Assembly: GCA_964395975.1 (NCBI GenBank)
Contig: CAYNBZ010000034.1
Span: forward strand, 1-24,669
Source of the DNA: Avimuribaculum sp964395975
GTDB lineage: Bacteria > Bacteroidota > Bacteroidia > Bacteroidales > Muribaculaceae
DNA length: 24,669 bases
Reading direction: 5' to 3'
This document shows positions 14,185-22,447 of the stretch, one piece after another. The position numbers and the translations under genes are program-made. Under the pieces are notes generated by a model, which saw nothing but the letters and a program-made list of their open reading frames with translations, made no database searches and was not told the origin of the DNA. How positions within the stretch are numbered: position 1 is the stretch's first letter; each line of letters begins with the position of its first letter.

Positions 14185-15492
14185 ATGAGTACATTTGTTG
14201 TTGAAGGTGGGCATCCGTTGTGTGGTGAAATTGTTCCACAAGGCGCTAAAAATGAGGCATTAGAGGTATTATGCGCCACATTGCTAACCGATGAAATGGT
14301 AACAATCCATAATTTGCCCGATATTCTTGATGTCAATAATCTCATAGCATTGTTGAAAGATATGGGAGTATTGGTCACGAGGATTGGGGAGAATTCTTAT
14401 ACATTTCAGGCAAAAGAAATTAATCTTTCTTATCTCGACACGCCGGAATTCTGTAAGAAAATGTCGTCGTTACGAGGGTCGGTGATGATTCTCGGTCCGT
14501 TGCTTGCACGTTATGGTTATGCGATTCTGCCCAAGCCGGGAGGAGATAAGATAGGTCGTCGCCGGTTGGATACACATTTCCTTGGAATTATGAAACTTGG
14601 GGCGACATTTGAGTACCGCCAAGAAAAACATTTGTATGAAATTAAAGCCGAAAAGCTGCACGGAGATTATATGCTGCTTGACGAAGCTTCGGTGACCGGT
14701 ACAGCCAATATATTGATGGCTGCCGTACTTGCTGATGGGGTCACTACTATATACAATGCTGCGTGCGAACCTTACCTGCAACAATTGTCAAAAATGCTTG
14801 TTGCCATGGGCGCAAAAATAAACGGTATCGGGTCAAATTTACTGACCATAGAAGGTGTTTCAAGTCTGCATGGTTGTAAACATACGATATTGCCAGATAT
14901 GATTGAGGTGGGCAGTTTTATAGGTATGGCAGCCATGACCGGATCGGATGTGACTCTTAAAAATGTGTCGATTAAAGACCTTGGCATCATTCCCGACAGC
15001 TTTAAACGACTGGGAATTAAACTTGATGTAGTAGGTGATGATATTCATGTGCCATCGCAAGATGTGTATGAAATAGAAACATTTATCGATGGCTCGATAA
15101 TGAATATAGCCGATGCACCTTGGCCTGGATTGTCGCCCGATTTGTTGAGTGTAATGCTTGTAGTGGCAACTCAAGCCAAAGGATGCGTACTTATTCACCA
15201 AAAAATGTTTGAGAGCCGTCTGTTTTTCGTTGATAAATTGATAGATATGGGTGCACAAATCATATTGTGCGATCCGCACCGTGCCGCTGTAATAGGTCTT
15301 GGACGACGCAATTCGTTGCGTGCGTCCAATATGGTATCACCCGACATTCGTGCCGGTATTGCCTTGCTCATTGCTGCCATGTCGGCTCGTGGAACGAGTT
15401 ATATTCACAATATCGACCAGATTGACCGCGGATACCAAGACATAGACAAGCGGTTAAATGCCATAGGTGCAAATATTATAAGGACTTCTTGA
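14185..15492 (+). CDS. murA: UDP-N-acetylglucosamine 1-carboxyvinyltransferase (MurA)
   Basis: A 435-aa cytosolic enzyme that transfers enolpyruvate from PEP to UDP-GlcNAc, the first committed step of peptidoglycan synthesis. Active-site residues of the EPSP-synthase fold are present: Lys22-Asn23 (QGAKNEALE), Arg97 (SSLRGS), Asp319 (GLSPDLLS) and Arg389 (SPDIRAG). The catalytic loop reads KPGGDKIGRRRLDTHF (117-132), so Asp121 stands where E. coli has Cys115. Cys-to-Asp variants are active but are not alkylated by fosfomycin, so this enzyme is predicted to be intrinsically insensitive. The start is fixed by the conserved FVVEGGHPLCGEI opening. The stop is 10 bp before rimM. Compared with E. 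coli MurA (419 aa) it is slightly longer, without any evident domain insertion. Confidence 0.97.
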   Translation: MSTFVVEGGHPLCGEIVPQGAKNEALEVLCATLLTDEMVTIHNLPDILDVNNLIALLKDMGVLVTRIGENSYTFQAKEINLSYLDTPEFCKKMSSLRGSVMILGPLLARYGYAILPKPGGDKIGRRRLDTHFLGIMKLGATFEYRQEKHLYEIKAEKLHGDYMLLDEASVTGTANILMAAVLADGVTTIYNAACEPYLQQLSKMLVAMGAKINGIGSNLLTIEGVSSLHGCKHTILPDMIEVGSFIGMAAMTGSDVTLKNVSIKDLGIIPDSFKRLGIKLDVVGDDIHVPSQDVYEIETFIDGSIMNIADAPWPGLSPDLLSVMLVVATQAKGCVLIHQKMFESRLFFVDKLIDMGAQIILCDPHRAAVIGLGRRNSLRASNMVSPDIRAGIALLIAAMSARGTSYIHNIDQIDRGYQDIDKRLNAIGANIIRTS

Positions 15493-15502
15493 AATCTCGT
15501 AC

Positions 15503-16033
15503 ATGATAACTCGTGACGAAATAATAGAAATAGGCGTTTTCAACAAGCCTCACGGTGTAAAGGGCGAAATAAGCGCGACATTCGATTGTAGCAGTGAAAC
15601 TGCAAAGGAGTTTAGTTGTTTCATTTGTGAAATAGATGGTATATTCGTTCCGTTTTTTGCCGACTCTGTACGGGACAAAGGAGCTGTAACGCTGTTGCTG
15701 AAAATTGAAGGTATGGATAGCGATGGAGCTGTGCGTTGTCTTGTCAACAAAAGAGTATATGTGCTTAAAAGTGAGTATGACGAATTGCAAGATGCTTATG
15801 ATGAAGACGAAATTCCGACCGATTATTTCGTGGGCTATGATTTGTATGACAGCCAACATAGAGTAGGTAGTATAGTCGATATAGACGATGCTACCGATAA
15901 TGTGCTTTTTGTTGTTGAACGGGATGACGGCAGCACGGTACTTGTTCCGGCAGCCGATGATCTTGTTACCAATATCGATGTTGATGGCAGGGTGATAACC
16001 ATGCTTTTGCCAGAAGGTTTGTTTGATGTGTAA
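15503..16033 (+). CDS. rimM: Ribosome maturation factor RimM
   Basis: A 176-aa factor that binds S19 and helps mature the 30S head and process 16S rRNA. The N-terminal RimM barrel opens with IGVFNKPHGVKGEIS (10-24), the family signature. The C-terminal PRC-barrel domain spans about 100-176, with VGYDLYD, a GSIVDIDDATDNVLFVV segment, VPAADDLV and the closing MLLPEGLFDV. E. coli RimM is 182 aa. It lies 10 bp downstream of murA, so it is in the same operon; the usual rimM neighbours trmD and rplS are absent. Confidence 0.95.
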   Translation: MITRDEIIEIGVFNKPHGVKGEISATFDCSSETAKEFSCFICEIDGIFVPFFADSVRDKGAVTLLLKIEGMDSDGAVRCLVNKRVYVLKSEYDELQDAYDEDEIPTDYFVGYDLYDSQHRVGSIVDIDDATDNVLFVVERDDGSTVLVPAADDLVTNIDVDGRVITMLLPEGLFDV

Positions 16034-16076
16034 CATATTCATATAATAATAACATTTTATCTTAGAAGACAAAAGA

Positions 16077-16394
16077 ATGGGAACTAAGGAATTTGATGAA
16101 AATGATGCAATATCATTCATCAGAGGTTATGTGCCGGAAGAGATCAAAAACAAGTATAATGATGATGATATATTGCTTTTGATCGATACGATGTTTGACT
16201 ACTTTGAGAAGGGCGATGAAGACGAGGTTCTATATGAAGATGAAGATGACGATACTGATGGATACAATATCAATGAGATTGTAAATTACGTCAAGAAGAA
16301 TCTTCGAAAAGATCCTGACAATCAGATTGATGTCAATGATATCAAATACTTGGTAGAAGGAGAATTAGCGTATGAGGATACTTTGGAAGAGTAA
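16077..16394 (+). CDS. Small acidic hypothetical protein, 105 aa
   Basis: Not recognised as a named family. About a third of its residues are Asp or Glu (34 of 105 by my count), with an acidic run near 47-60 (DEDEVLYEDEDDDTD). Hydrophobic residues are spaced as in short amphipathic helices (DDILLLIDTMFDYF and NEIVNYVKKNL), so it is probably a small folded helical cytosolic protein. There is no signal peptide or membrane segment. It starts 43 bp after rimM, and its last 23 nt overlap the start of the OmpA-like gene in another frame, which suggests translational coupling. A nucleic-acid mimic or a partner for a basic protein are possibilities, not conclusions. Confidence 0.75.
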   Translation: MGTKEFDENDAISFIRGYVPEEIKNKYNDDDILLLIDTMFDYFEKGDEDEVLYEDEDDDTDGYNINEIVNYVKKNLRKDPDNQIDVNDIKYLVEGELAYEDTLEE

Positions 16395-16995
16395 AATAAA
16401 TCTAAGGAATTTTATATTTTTGATTACTGTCGGTGTGGCTGCTATGTTGTCCATGCCGACAGTTGCAATGGATTCAGGCATTACTCCTATGACTTATGAT
16501 AGTTGTGTATCTACGCCAATTGTCGATGAATCTATAGTGGAATATGTGCAAGATTATCAATTATCAAAAGCCAAATCTCTCATAAAGGCGGGATTCAAAG
16601 TGGAGATAATGCGAAACCGTGAGGTGATAATTATTATTATTCCCACGCAACAGCTATTTAAACCAAACAGCTCTGAAATCACAGCAAAAGGGATTCGTCG
16701 CCTCCAGTCTCTCGTCGGATATTTAGGAGAGGCAGGTTTTTACCGAATAATAGTTGCCGGTTATACCGATAACACGGGTTCACAATCATACTGTTTACGC
16801 CATAGTGGCAACCAAGCCGTTGCAATTTCCGATTGGTTGCGAGGAAAACTTGACGGCGGTGAAATCTATGAGTTCGGATTAGGCAATGCAGATCCTTTGT
16901 TTCCTAACAATACAATGGACAATCGCAGTATGAATCGTCGCATTGAAATTCTTCTCGTGCCGGGCAAGGGCTTGATAAGCCAAGCCGGCAAATAA
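16372..16995 (+). CDS. OmpA-family envelope protein
   Basis: A 207-aa exported protein. The N terminus has basic residues then a hydrophobic stretch (13-27) ending in MPTVAMD, consistent with a signal peptide cleaved near residue 32. Residues about 85-196 form an OmpA-like peptidoglycan-binding domain: LFKPNSSEITAKGIRRLQSL (95-114), VAGYTDNTGS (128-137), NQAVAISDWL (147-156) and NNTMDNRSMNRRIEI (179-193). Asp133 aligns with E. coli OmpA Asp271, but the position of Arg286 seems to hold Gln148, so diaminopimelate binding may be altered. There is no beta-barrel and no lipobox, so a soluble periplasmic form is likely. It overlaps the preceding gene by 23 nt and stops 59 bp before proS. Confidence 0.88.
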   Translation: MRILWKSKINLRNFIFLITVGVAAMLSMPTVAMDSGITPMTYDSCVSTPIVDESIVEYVQDYQLSKAKSLIKAGFKVEIMRNREVIIIIIPTQQLFKPNSSEITAKGIRRLQSLVGYLGEAGFYRIIVAGYTDNTGSQSYCLRHSGNQAVAISDWLRGKLDGGEIYEFGLGNADPLFPNNTMDNRSMNRRIEILLVPGKGLISQAGK

Positions 16996-17018
16996 TGTGC
17001 AAAGTCGAGAATTATTGT

Positions 17019-17026
17019 TAACTTTG
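17019..17026 (+). promoter_or_regulatory. Candidate -7 box for proS
   Basis: TAACTTTG is an exact TAnnTTTG match 28 bp before the proS ATG. The -33 position (around 16995) has no TTTG. The predicted leader is about 20 nt. It would allow proS to be transcribed apart from the murA unit. Confidence 0.45.
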
Positions 17027-17054
17027 CGCCCACAAGAAATAATATAAACAAGTA

Positions 17055-18536
17055 ATGGCAAAAGAGCTTAAAGATTTAACAAAGCGATCTGAAAATTATT
17101 CGCAATGGTACAATGAATTGGTCGTAAAAGCCGACCTTGCAGAGCAGTCGGCAGTGAGAGGGTGCATGGTTATAAAACCATACGGATATGCCATATGGGA
17201 AAAAATGCAACATTATCTCGACAAGATGTTTAAAGATACCGGACATGTCAATGCTTATTTCCCATTGCTTATACCCAAATCGTTCTTAAGCCGTGAAGCT
17301 GACCATGTGGAAGGATTCGCCAAAGAGTGTGCAGTAGTTACTCATTACCGCTTGAAAAACGACCCTAATGGAAAAGGTGTAGTGGTTGACCCTGAAGCTC
17401 GGCTTGAAGAAGAACTCATAATACGTCCTACATCTGAAACCATTATATGGAACACCTATCGTAACTGGATTAAATCATACAGGGATCTACCTATACTGTG
17501 CAACCAATGGGCCAACGTGTTGCGTTGGGAAATGCGCACCCGATTGTTCTTGCGTACTGCCGAATTTTTATGGCAAGAGGGCCATACGGCTCATGCCACG
17601 AAGGAGGAGGCAATGGAAGAAACCGTGCGTATGTTGAATATATATGCCGATTTTGCTGAGCGATATATGGCTGTACCCGTAATTAAAGGCGTGAAGTCGG
17701 CCAATGAACGATTTGCCGGTGCTATCGAAACGTACACCATCGAGGCAATGATGCAAGATGGCAAAGCATTGCAATCGGGAACTTCTCACTTCCTTGGACA
17801 AAATTTTGCCAAGGCATTTGATGTTAAGTTCATTAACAAAAACAATGAACTTGAATATGTATGGGCCACCTCGTGGGGGGTATCGACTCGCCTGATGGGA
17901 GCATTAATAATGACTCATTCAGATGATAACGGACTTGTGTTACCTCCCCATCTTGCACCCATCCAGGTTGTGATTATACCTATTTATAAAAGTTCGGATC
18001 AACTTGATATGATAAATCGCAAAGTTGCTCCTATGGTTGAGAAGTTACGTAATATGGGCATAAGCGTGAAGTATGACAATGCCGACAATAAACGTCCGGG
18101 CTTTAAGTTTGCCGATTATGAACTTAAAGGTGTGCCGGTGCGTTTGGCTCTTGGAGCACGTGATCTTGAAAATGGCACCATAGAAGTGATGCGTCGTGAC
18201 ACACTTGAGAAGAATACCGAGTCATTCGATGGAATCGAGGAGCGTGTTCAGAAATTGCTTGAAGAAATACAGGCCAATATCTATCAAAAAGCTCTTAAAC
18301 TTCGCGAGTCAAAGACAACGGTTGTCGATACCTACGATGAGTTTAAGGAACGTATAGGACACGGAGGCTTTATCCTTGCCCATTGGGACGGTACGACAGA
18401 AACTGAAGAGAGAATCAAAGAAGAAACAAAGGCTACCTTACGATGCATCCCTCTTGACGGTGATAAGACTCCGGGGAAATGTATGGTAACCGGTCGTCCT
18501 TCAGCTCAACGTGTGATTTTTGCAAGAAATTACTAA
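17055..18536 (+). CDS. proS: Prolyl-tRNA synthetase, archaeal/eukaryotic-like type
   Basis: A 493-aa class II aminoacyl-tRNA synthetase that charges tRNA-Pro. It is the short form without the bacterial editing insertion (E. coli ProS is about 570 aa), matching the archaeal/eukaryotic-like type found in T. thermophilus and Bacteroidota. Motifs in order: QSAVRGCMVIKPYGYAIW (31-48), the RPTSE loop (124-128), motif 2 NVLRWEMRTRLFLRTAEFLW (154-173), and TSWGVSTRLMG (272-282), followed by the C-terminal anticodon-binding domain (about 300-400). The protein ends in a tyrosine (FARNY), as this type usually does. It is followed by a long hairpin at 18562-18608. Confidence 0.97.
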   Translation: MAKELKDLTKRSENYSQWYNELVVKADLAEQSAVRGCMVIKPYGYAIWEKMQHYLDKMFKDTGHVNAYFPLLIPKSFLSREADHVEGFAKECAVVTHYRLKNDPNGKGVVVDPEARLEEELIIRPTSETIIWNTYRNWIKSYRDLPILCNQWANVLRWEMRTRLFLRTAEFLWQEGHTAHATKEEAMEETVRMLNIYADFAERYMAVPVIKGVKSANERFAGAIETYTIEAMMQDGKALQSGTSHFLGQNFAKAFDVKFINKNNELEYVWATSWGVSTRLMGALIMTHSDDNGLVLPPHLAPIQVVIIPIYKSSDQLDMINRKVAPMVEKLRNMGISVKYDNADNKRPGFKFADYELKGVPVRLALGARDLENGTIEVMRRDTLEKNTESFDGIEERVQKLLEEIQANIYQKALKLRESKTTVVDTYDEFKERIGHGGFILAHWDGTTETEERIKEETKATLRCIPLDGDKTPGKCMVTGRPSAQRVIFARNY

Positions 18537-18561
18537 TCGGCATTTGTTTATTAGCCAATGC

Positions 18562-18608
18562 AAAATATGTGGGGTATCCGAACATTAATCGGATGCCTCA
18601 CATATTTT
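18562..18608 (+). terminator. Long hairpin after proS, probable terminator
   Basis: Arms at 18562-18581 and 18589-18608 form a continuous 20-bp stem with two G-U pairs and a 7-nt loop (ACATTAA). The inner half is GC-richer (GTATCCGA with TCGGATGC) and the outer half is AAAATATGTG with CACATATTTT. T residues close the 3' arm, but the tail after it (ACAAAATTTCTT) is not a clean T tract, so it may also act as an mRNA 3'-end stabiliser. Confidence 0.75.
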
Positions 18609-18626
18609 ACAAAATTTCTTAATCCG

Positions 18627-18658
18627 TTTCATGATACGAGAATTATGCGTTAATTTTG
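18627..18658 (+). promoter_or_regulatory. Promoter of the dxr-rseP unit
   Basis: The -7 box TAATTTTG (18651-18658) is exact, and TTTC (18627-18630) is a 3-of-4 -33 box with a 20-bp spacer. The -7 box ends 19 bp before the dxr GTG, giving a leader of about 12-14 nt. Confidence 0.6.
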
Positions 18659-18677
18659 TGAGTTTTAAAATTAAAAC

Positions 18678-19838
18678 GTGAAACAGAAGAAAAATATAGC
18701 AATATTGGGCAGCACGGGGTCTATCGGGCGACAGACACTTGATGTGCTTGCCGAGTATCCCGACCGTTTCGTCCCTTATTTGTTGGTAGCCAATCGTAAC
18801 ATTAAATTACTTGCCGAACAAGCTGTTAAATTCAAGCCGCAGTGTGTGATTATAGGTGATGAATCGTTGCAGGATGAACTAAAAAGCTACTTGGATGGTA
18901 CAGGTATCAAGGTGTTGGCAGGAGCAAGTGCCATAGCTGATGCGGTCACAGCTCCTGAAATCGACACTGTGGTGGCTTCGATGGTGGGATATAGCGGACT
19001 TGAGCCAACAATTAATGCCATTAAGGCAGGAAAGGAAATAGCACTTGCCAATAAGGAAACTCTCGTAGTTGCCGGAGAACTTATCACGTCACTTGTAACC
19101 AAGTATGGTACAAGGCTTTACCCTATAGACTCGGAACATGGTGCCATATATCAGTGTCTTGTAGGAGAAGATACTGCAACGGTGTCAAAATTGTTGCTCA
19201 CTGCATCGGGTGGTCCGTTTCGTACAAAAAGCAGGGAAGAGTTGCAAAATGTGACGAAAGCCGATGCTTTGCATCACCCGAATTGGAATATGGGCGCAAA
19301 AATCACTATTGATTCTGCGACCATGATGAATAAGGGCTTTGAGGTGATTGAAGCTAAATGGTTGTTTGGCATAGATGCCGAACGCATTGAAGTAGTCGTG
19401 CATCCACAGTCGATTATTCATTCGATGGTCGAATTTGTTGACGGTTCGGTAAAAGCACAGTTGGGGCTGCCAGATATGCATTTACCCATACGCTATGCAC
19501 TTGGCTTGCCGGGACGACTTACTTCCAGTGACCGTAAGTTAAGCATAAGTGATTATGCCATGCTTACATTTGAAAGTCCCGATTTGGATGTGTTCCCAAT
19601 GTTAGGAATGGCTTACGATGCCATAAAGCGGGGAGGGAATGTGCCATGTGTGCTTAATGCTGCAAATGAAGTAGCCGTAGCCGCATTCTTGCAAGATAAC
19701 ATACGTTTCATCGACATACCCGAAATCGTACAGCACACCGTTGATGCAATATCATTCATTGCCCATCCCACTCACGAAGATTATATATCCACTAATCAAG
19801 AGGCACGCGAGTATGCGTTGTCGTTGGTAAATTATTGA
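18678..19838 (+). CDS. dxr: 1-deoxy-D-xylulose 5-phosphate reductoisomerase
   Basis: A 386-aa NADPH-dependent enzyme that converts DXP to MEP, the committing step of the non-mevalonate isoprenoid pathway, and the target of fosmidomycin. It shows the NADPH loop GSTGSIG (11-17), LANKETLV (123-130), the metal site PIDSEHGAIYQCL (Asp151, Glu153), the flexible-loop HHPNWNMG (199-206), IDSATMMNKGFEVIEA with Glu222, and HPQSIIHSMVEF. The start is a GTG at 18678; no in-frame ATG lies nearby, and this start places the GSTGSIG motif at the usual distance. It opens the rightward unit with rseP 34 bp downstream. Confidence 0.97.
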   Translation: MKQKKNIAILGSTGSIGRQTLDVLAEYPDRFVPYLLVANRNIKLLAEQAVKFKPQCVIIGDESLQDELKSYLDGTGIKVLAGASAIADAVTAPEIDTVVASMVGYSGLEPTINAIKAGKEIALANKETLVVAGELITSLVTKYGTRLYPIDSEHGAIYQCLVGEDTATVSKLLLTASGGPFRTKSREELQNVTKADALHHPNWNMGAKITIDSATMMNKGFEVIEAKWLFGIDAERIEVVVHPQSIIHSMVEFVDGSVKAQLGLPDMHLPIRYALGLPGRLTSSDRKLSISDYAMLTFESPDLDVFPMLGMAYDAIKRGGNVPCVLNAANEVAVAAFLQDNIRFIDIPEIVQHTVDAISFIAHPTHEDYISTNQEAREYALSLVNY

Positions 19839-19872
19839 ACATTATAAATAAAAAGAAACATATAGATTTCAG

Positions 19873-21237
19873 ATGGAAACATTTCTGATCAAAGCAGTTC
19901 AATTAATGCTTGCATTTGCAATTTTGGTGTTAGTACATGAATTTGGACACTATCTTTTTTCGAGGATTTTTGGCGTGAAGGTTGAAAAATTTTACTTGTT
20001 TTTCAATCCATGGTTTACGCTTTTTAAATACAAGCCTAAGAAAAAAGAGGGAGATGAAGATAAAGTATCATGGCGCGATACTGAATACGGAATAGGCTGG
20101 CTGCCGTTAGGCGGCTATTGCAAAATCGCCGGTATGATAGATGAGTCGATGGATAAGGAACAGATGAAACAACCGGTGAAACCATGGGAATTTCGAGCCA
20201 AGCCTGCATGGCAACGACTACTCATAATGATAGGAGGAGTGTTGTTCAATTTTATTTTGGCAATCATGATTTATGCAGGAATAGCATATGCATGGGGTGA
20301 GCAATACATAACTTTTCGTGATGCAACCGAAGGAATGGCATTTTGTGAATCTGCACATGAGTTAGGATTCAAAGATGGAGATATTCCACTTGCTGCCGAT
20401 GGAGAAGATTTAGATTATTTGAGCGGAGATGAGCTGATAAAAATGCTTGGAGCCCGGACAATAACGGTATTGCGCAACCATACCGACACAGTGTTGATAA
20501 ATATTCCTAAAGATTATATTTTCACGGCTAATGCCGAAGCCGAAAGTGGCATACCATTTATGATGTATCGCTACCCGGTGGTAATAGCAGACGTACAACC
20601 CGGAATGGGTGCAATAAAAGCCGGATTGCAGAAACTTGACAGAGTGGTGGCTGTTGACACTGTGACTACAATTGATTATATTGAATTTAAGAAGCAACTC
20701 GACTTGCATGCGGGAAGTGAAGTGGCAATAACCGTGATGCGAGACGACCAACTTCTTACTGTCAATGCAGAAATTGACAATTCCGGCAAACTTGGCATAT
20801 TGCTTGCTCCGATAACTGAAATTTATAATACCACGACAAAAGAATATTCGTTGTTAGCATCAATTCCGAGAGGAATCACACTTGGCATTGAGAAATTAAA
20901 AAGCTATGTGTTGCAAATGAAGTATGTATTTACTTCGGATGGAGTGCAACAGCTTGGCGGTTTCGGTGCGATAGGCAGTATTTTCCCTGAAAAATGGAAC
21001 TGGGAGCAGTTCTGGTCGATCACGGCATTTCTGTCGGTAATCCTTGCCTTTATGAATATATTGCCCATTCCGGCTCTTGATGGAGGCCATGTGTTGTTCT
21101 TGTTGTATGAGTTGATTACTCGTAGGCAACCGAGCGAAAAATTCATGGAACGAGCCCAGATTGCCGGTATGGCATTTTTGTTCTTGTTGTTGGTATATGC
21201 CAACGGTAATGATATATACAGATTCTTTTTTAAATAG
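19873..21237 (+). CDS. rseP: RIP metalloprotease RseP (site-2 protease)
   Basis: A 454-aa inner-membrane zinc protease that cuts transmembrane segments of anti-sigma factors and remnant signal peptides (E. coli RseP 450 aa). The HExxH site is VHEFGHYLF (His22, Glu23, His26) in TM1, and the LDG motif NILPIPALDGGHVLF (395-409, Asp403) lies in the third membrane segment. The beta-loop GIGWLPLGGYCKIAGM (73-88) and the PDZ region (about 150-310) are present, including a recognisable PGMGAIKAGLQKLDRV unit. There are four hydrophobic segments in total. The 34-bp gap to dxr and the 9-bp gap to the methyltransferase support one operon; dxr-rseP adjacency is common. No sigma/anti-sigma pair lies in this window. 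Confidence 0.96.
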   Translation: METFLIKAVQLMLAFAILVLVHEFGHYLFSRIFGVKVEKFYLFFNPWFTLFKYKPKKKEGDEDKVSWRDTEYGIGWLPLGGYCKIAGMIDESMDKEQMKQPVKPWEFRAKPAWQRLLIMIGGVLFNFILAIMIYAGIAYAWGEQYITFRDATEGMAFCESAHELGFKDGDIPLAADGEDLDYLSGDELIKMLGARTITVLRNHTDTVLINIPKDYIFTANAEAESGIPFMMYRYPVVIADVQPGMGAIKAGLQKLDRVVAVDTVTTIDYIEFKKQLDLHAGSEVAITVMRDDQLLTVNAEIDNSGKLGILLAPITEIYNTTTKEYSLLASIPRGITLGIEKLKSYVLQMKYVFTSDGVQQLGGFGAIGSIFPEKWNWEQFWSITAFLSVILAFMNILPIPALDGGHVLFLLYELITRRQPSEKFMERAQIAGMAFLFLLLVYANGNDIYRFFFK

Positions 21238-21246
21238 AAAGAACAA

Positions 21247-22431
21247 ATGACATATAAAAAAATAATCCTAAAAAAAGGAAAAGAGGATTCACTGCGTAGA
21301 TTCCATCCTTGGATATTTTCCGGAGCGATACAATCGGTAGATGAAAATGTCGAAGAGGGAGATAAGGTGTCGGTATATACCGCCGATGGCTCACTAATAG
21401 GCAATGGACACTTTCAGACAGGAAGTATATGCGTGAGAATGCTCACGTGGAACGATGATGCCGTGGATGAAAAGTTCTATCAAGACCGTTTGCGGGCAGC
21501 AATGGAATTGCGTCGGGGGCTGAAACTGGTGCGTGATAATAATAATTCATTCCGCCTCGTCCATGGTGAAGGCGACTTTCTTCCCGGACTGGTGATTGAC
21601 ATTTATGGTTCGACAGCCGTGTTGCAGGCTCATTCACCCGGTGTGCATTTTGACAGGAAAGAGATTGCCAATGCCTTGATCCAACTACAAGAGTTGGCTA
21701 TAAAAAATGTGTATTACAAATCAGAAACCACGTTGCCTTACAAAGCGGATCTTGAAGCCGAGAATGGATACATAGTCGGGAATTTCGATACTGACGTTGC
21801 CACAGAAAACGGGTTGCTTTTCCATGTGGATTGGTTGAGAGGACAAAAGACAGGATTCTTTGTCGATCAACGTGACAATCGTTCATTGCTTGAACATTAT
21901 TCTCAAGGACGGCGCGTGTTGAATATGTTTTGCTATACCGGAGGATTCTCAGTTTATGCAATGAGAGGTGGAGCAGAGACAGTACACTCTGTGGATAGTT
22001 CATCCAAGGCTATTCATTTGACTAACGAGAATGTTGCACTTAATTACCCCAATGACAACCGTCATGAGGCCTTTGCCGAAGATGCATTTAAATATTTGGC
22101 TAACATGGAATATGGGCAGTATGATTTGATTGTACTTGACCCACCAGCCTTTGCCAAACACAAAAGTGCATTGAAAAATGCCTTGGTAGGATATCGAAGA
22201 CTTAATGGTAAAGCGTTTGAGAAAATAGCGGCAGGTGGCATATTGTTTACCTTTTCTTGCTCTCAAGCGGTTTCAAGAGAACAATTCCGCTTTGCCGTAT
22301 TAAGTGCGGCTGTGCAATCCCGACGTAAGGTAAGGATACTGCATCAGTTATCACAATCAGCCGATCACCCCATTAACATATATCATCCTGAGGGTGAATA
22401 CTTGAAAGGTTTGGTACTATATGTCGAATAA
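21247..22431 (+). CDS. RlmI-like 23S rRNA (cytosine-C5) methyltransferase
   Basis: A 394-aa SAM-dependent rRNA methyltransferase of the RlmI type (E. coli RlmI makes m5C1962). An N-terminal PUA domain (about 4-75, with RRFHPWIFSGAI at 17-28) is followed by a central linker domain and a Rossmann-fold domain with GQKTGFFVDQRDNR (199-212), the SAM loop MFCYTGGFSVYA (227-238), LDPPAFAK (297-304) and FSCSQ (336-340), whose Cys338 is the probable nucleophile. It starts 9 bp after rseP. The exact target base is inferred from family only. Confidence 0.92.
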   Translation: MTYKKIILKKGKEDSLRRFHPWIFSGAIQSVDENVEEGDKVSVYTADGSLIGNGHFQTGSICVRMLTWNDDAVDEKFYQDRLRAAMELRRGLKLVRDNNNSFRLVHGEGDFLPGLVIDIYGSTAVLQAHSPGVHFDRKEIANALIQLQELAIKNVYYKSETTLPYKADLEAENGYIVGNFDTDVATENGLLFHVDWLRGQKTGFFVDQRDNRSLLEHYSQGRRVLNMFCYTGGFSVYAMRGGAETVHSVDSSSKAIHLTNENVALNYPNDNRHEAFAEDAFKYLANMEYGQYDLIVLDPPAFAKHKSALKNALVGYRRLNGKAFEKIAAGGILFTFSCSQAVSREQFRFAVLSAAVQSRRKVRILHQLSQSADHPINIYHPEGEYLKGLVLYVE

Positions 22432-22447
22432 TAGAATTAGTAATATT

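Noticed and set aside
15476..16120. Leftward 214-codon frame over rimM
   Set aside because: It is antisense to a clear RimM, with composition typical of a complementary-strand artefact and no motif.
20904..21404. Leftward 166-codon frame over the rseP/methyltransferase junction
   Set aside because: It crosses two certain genes in antisense and has no recognisable family or start context.
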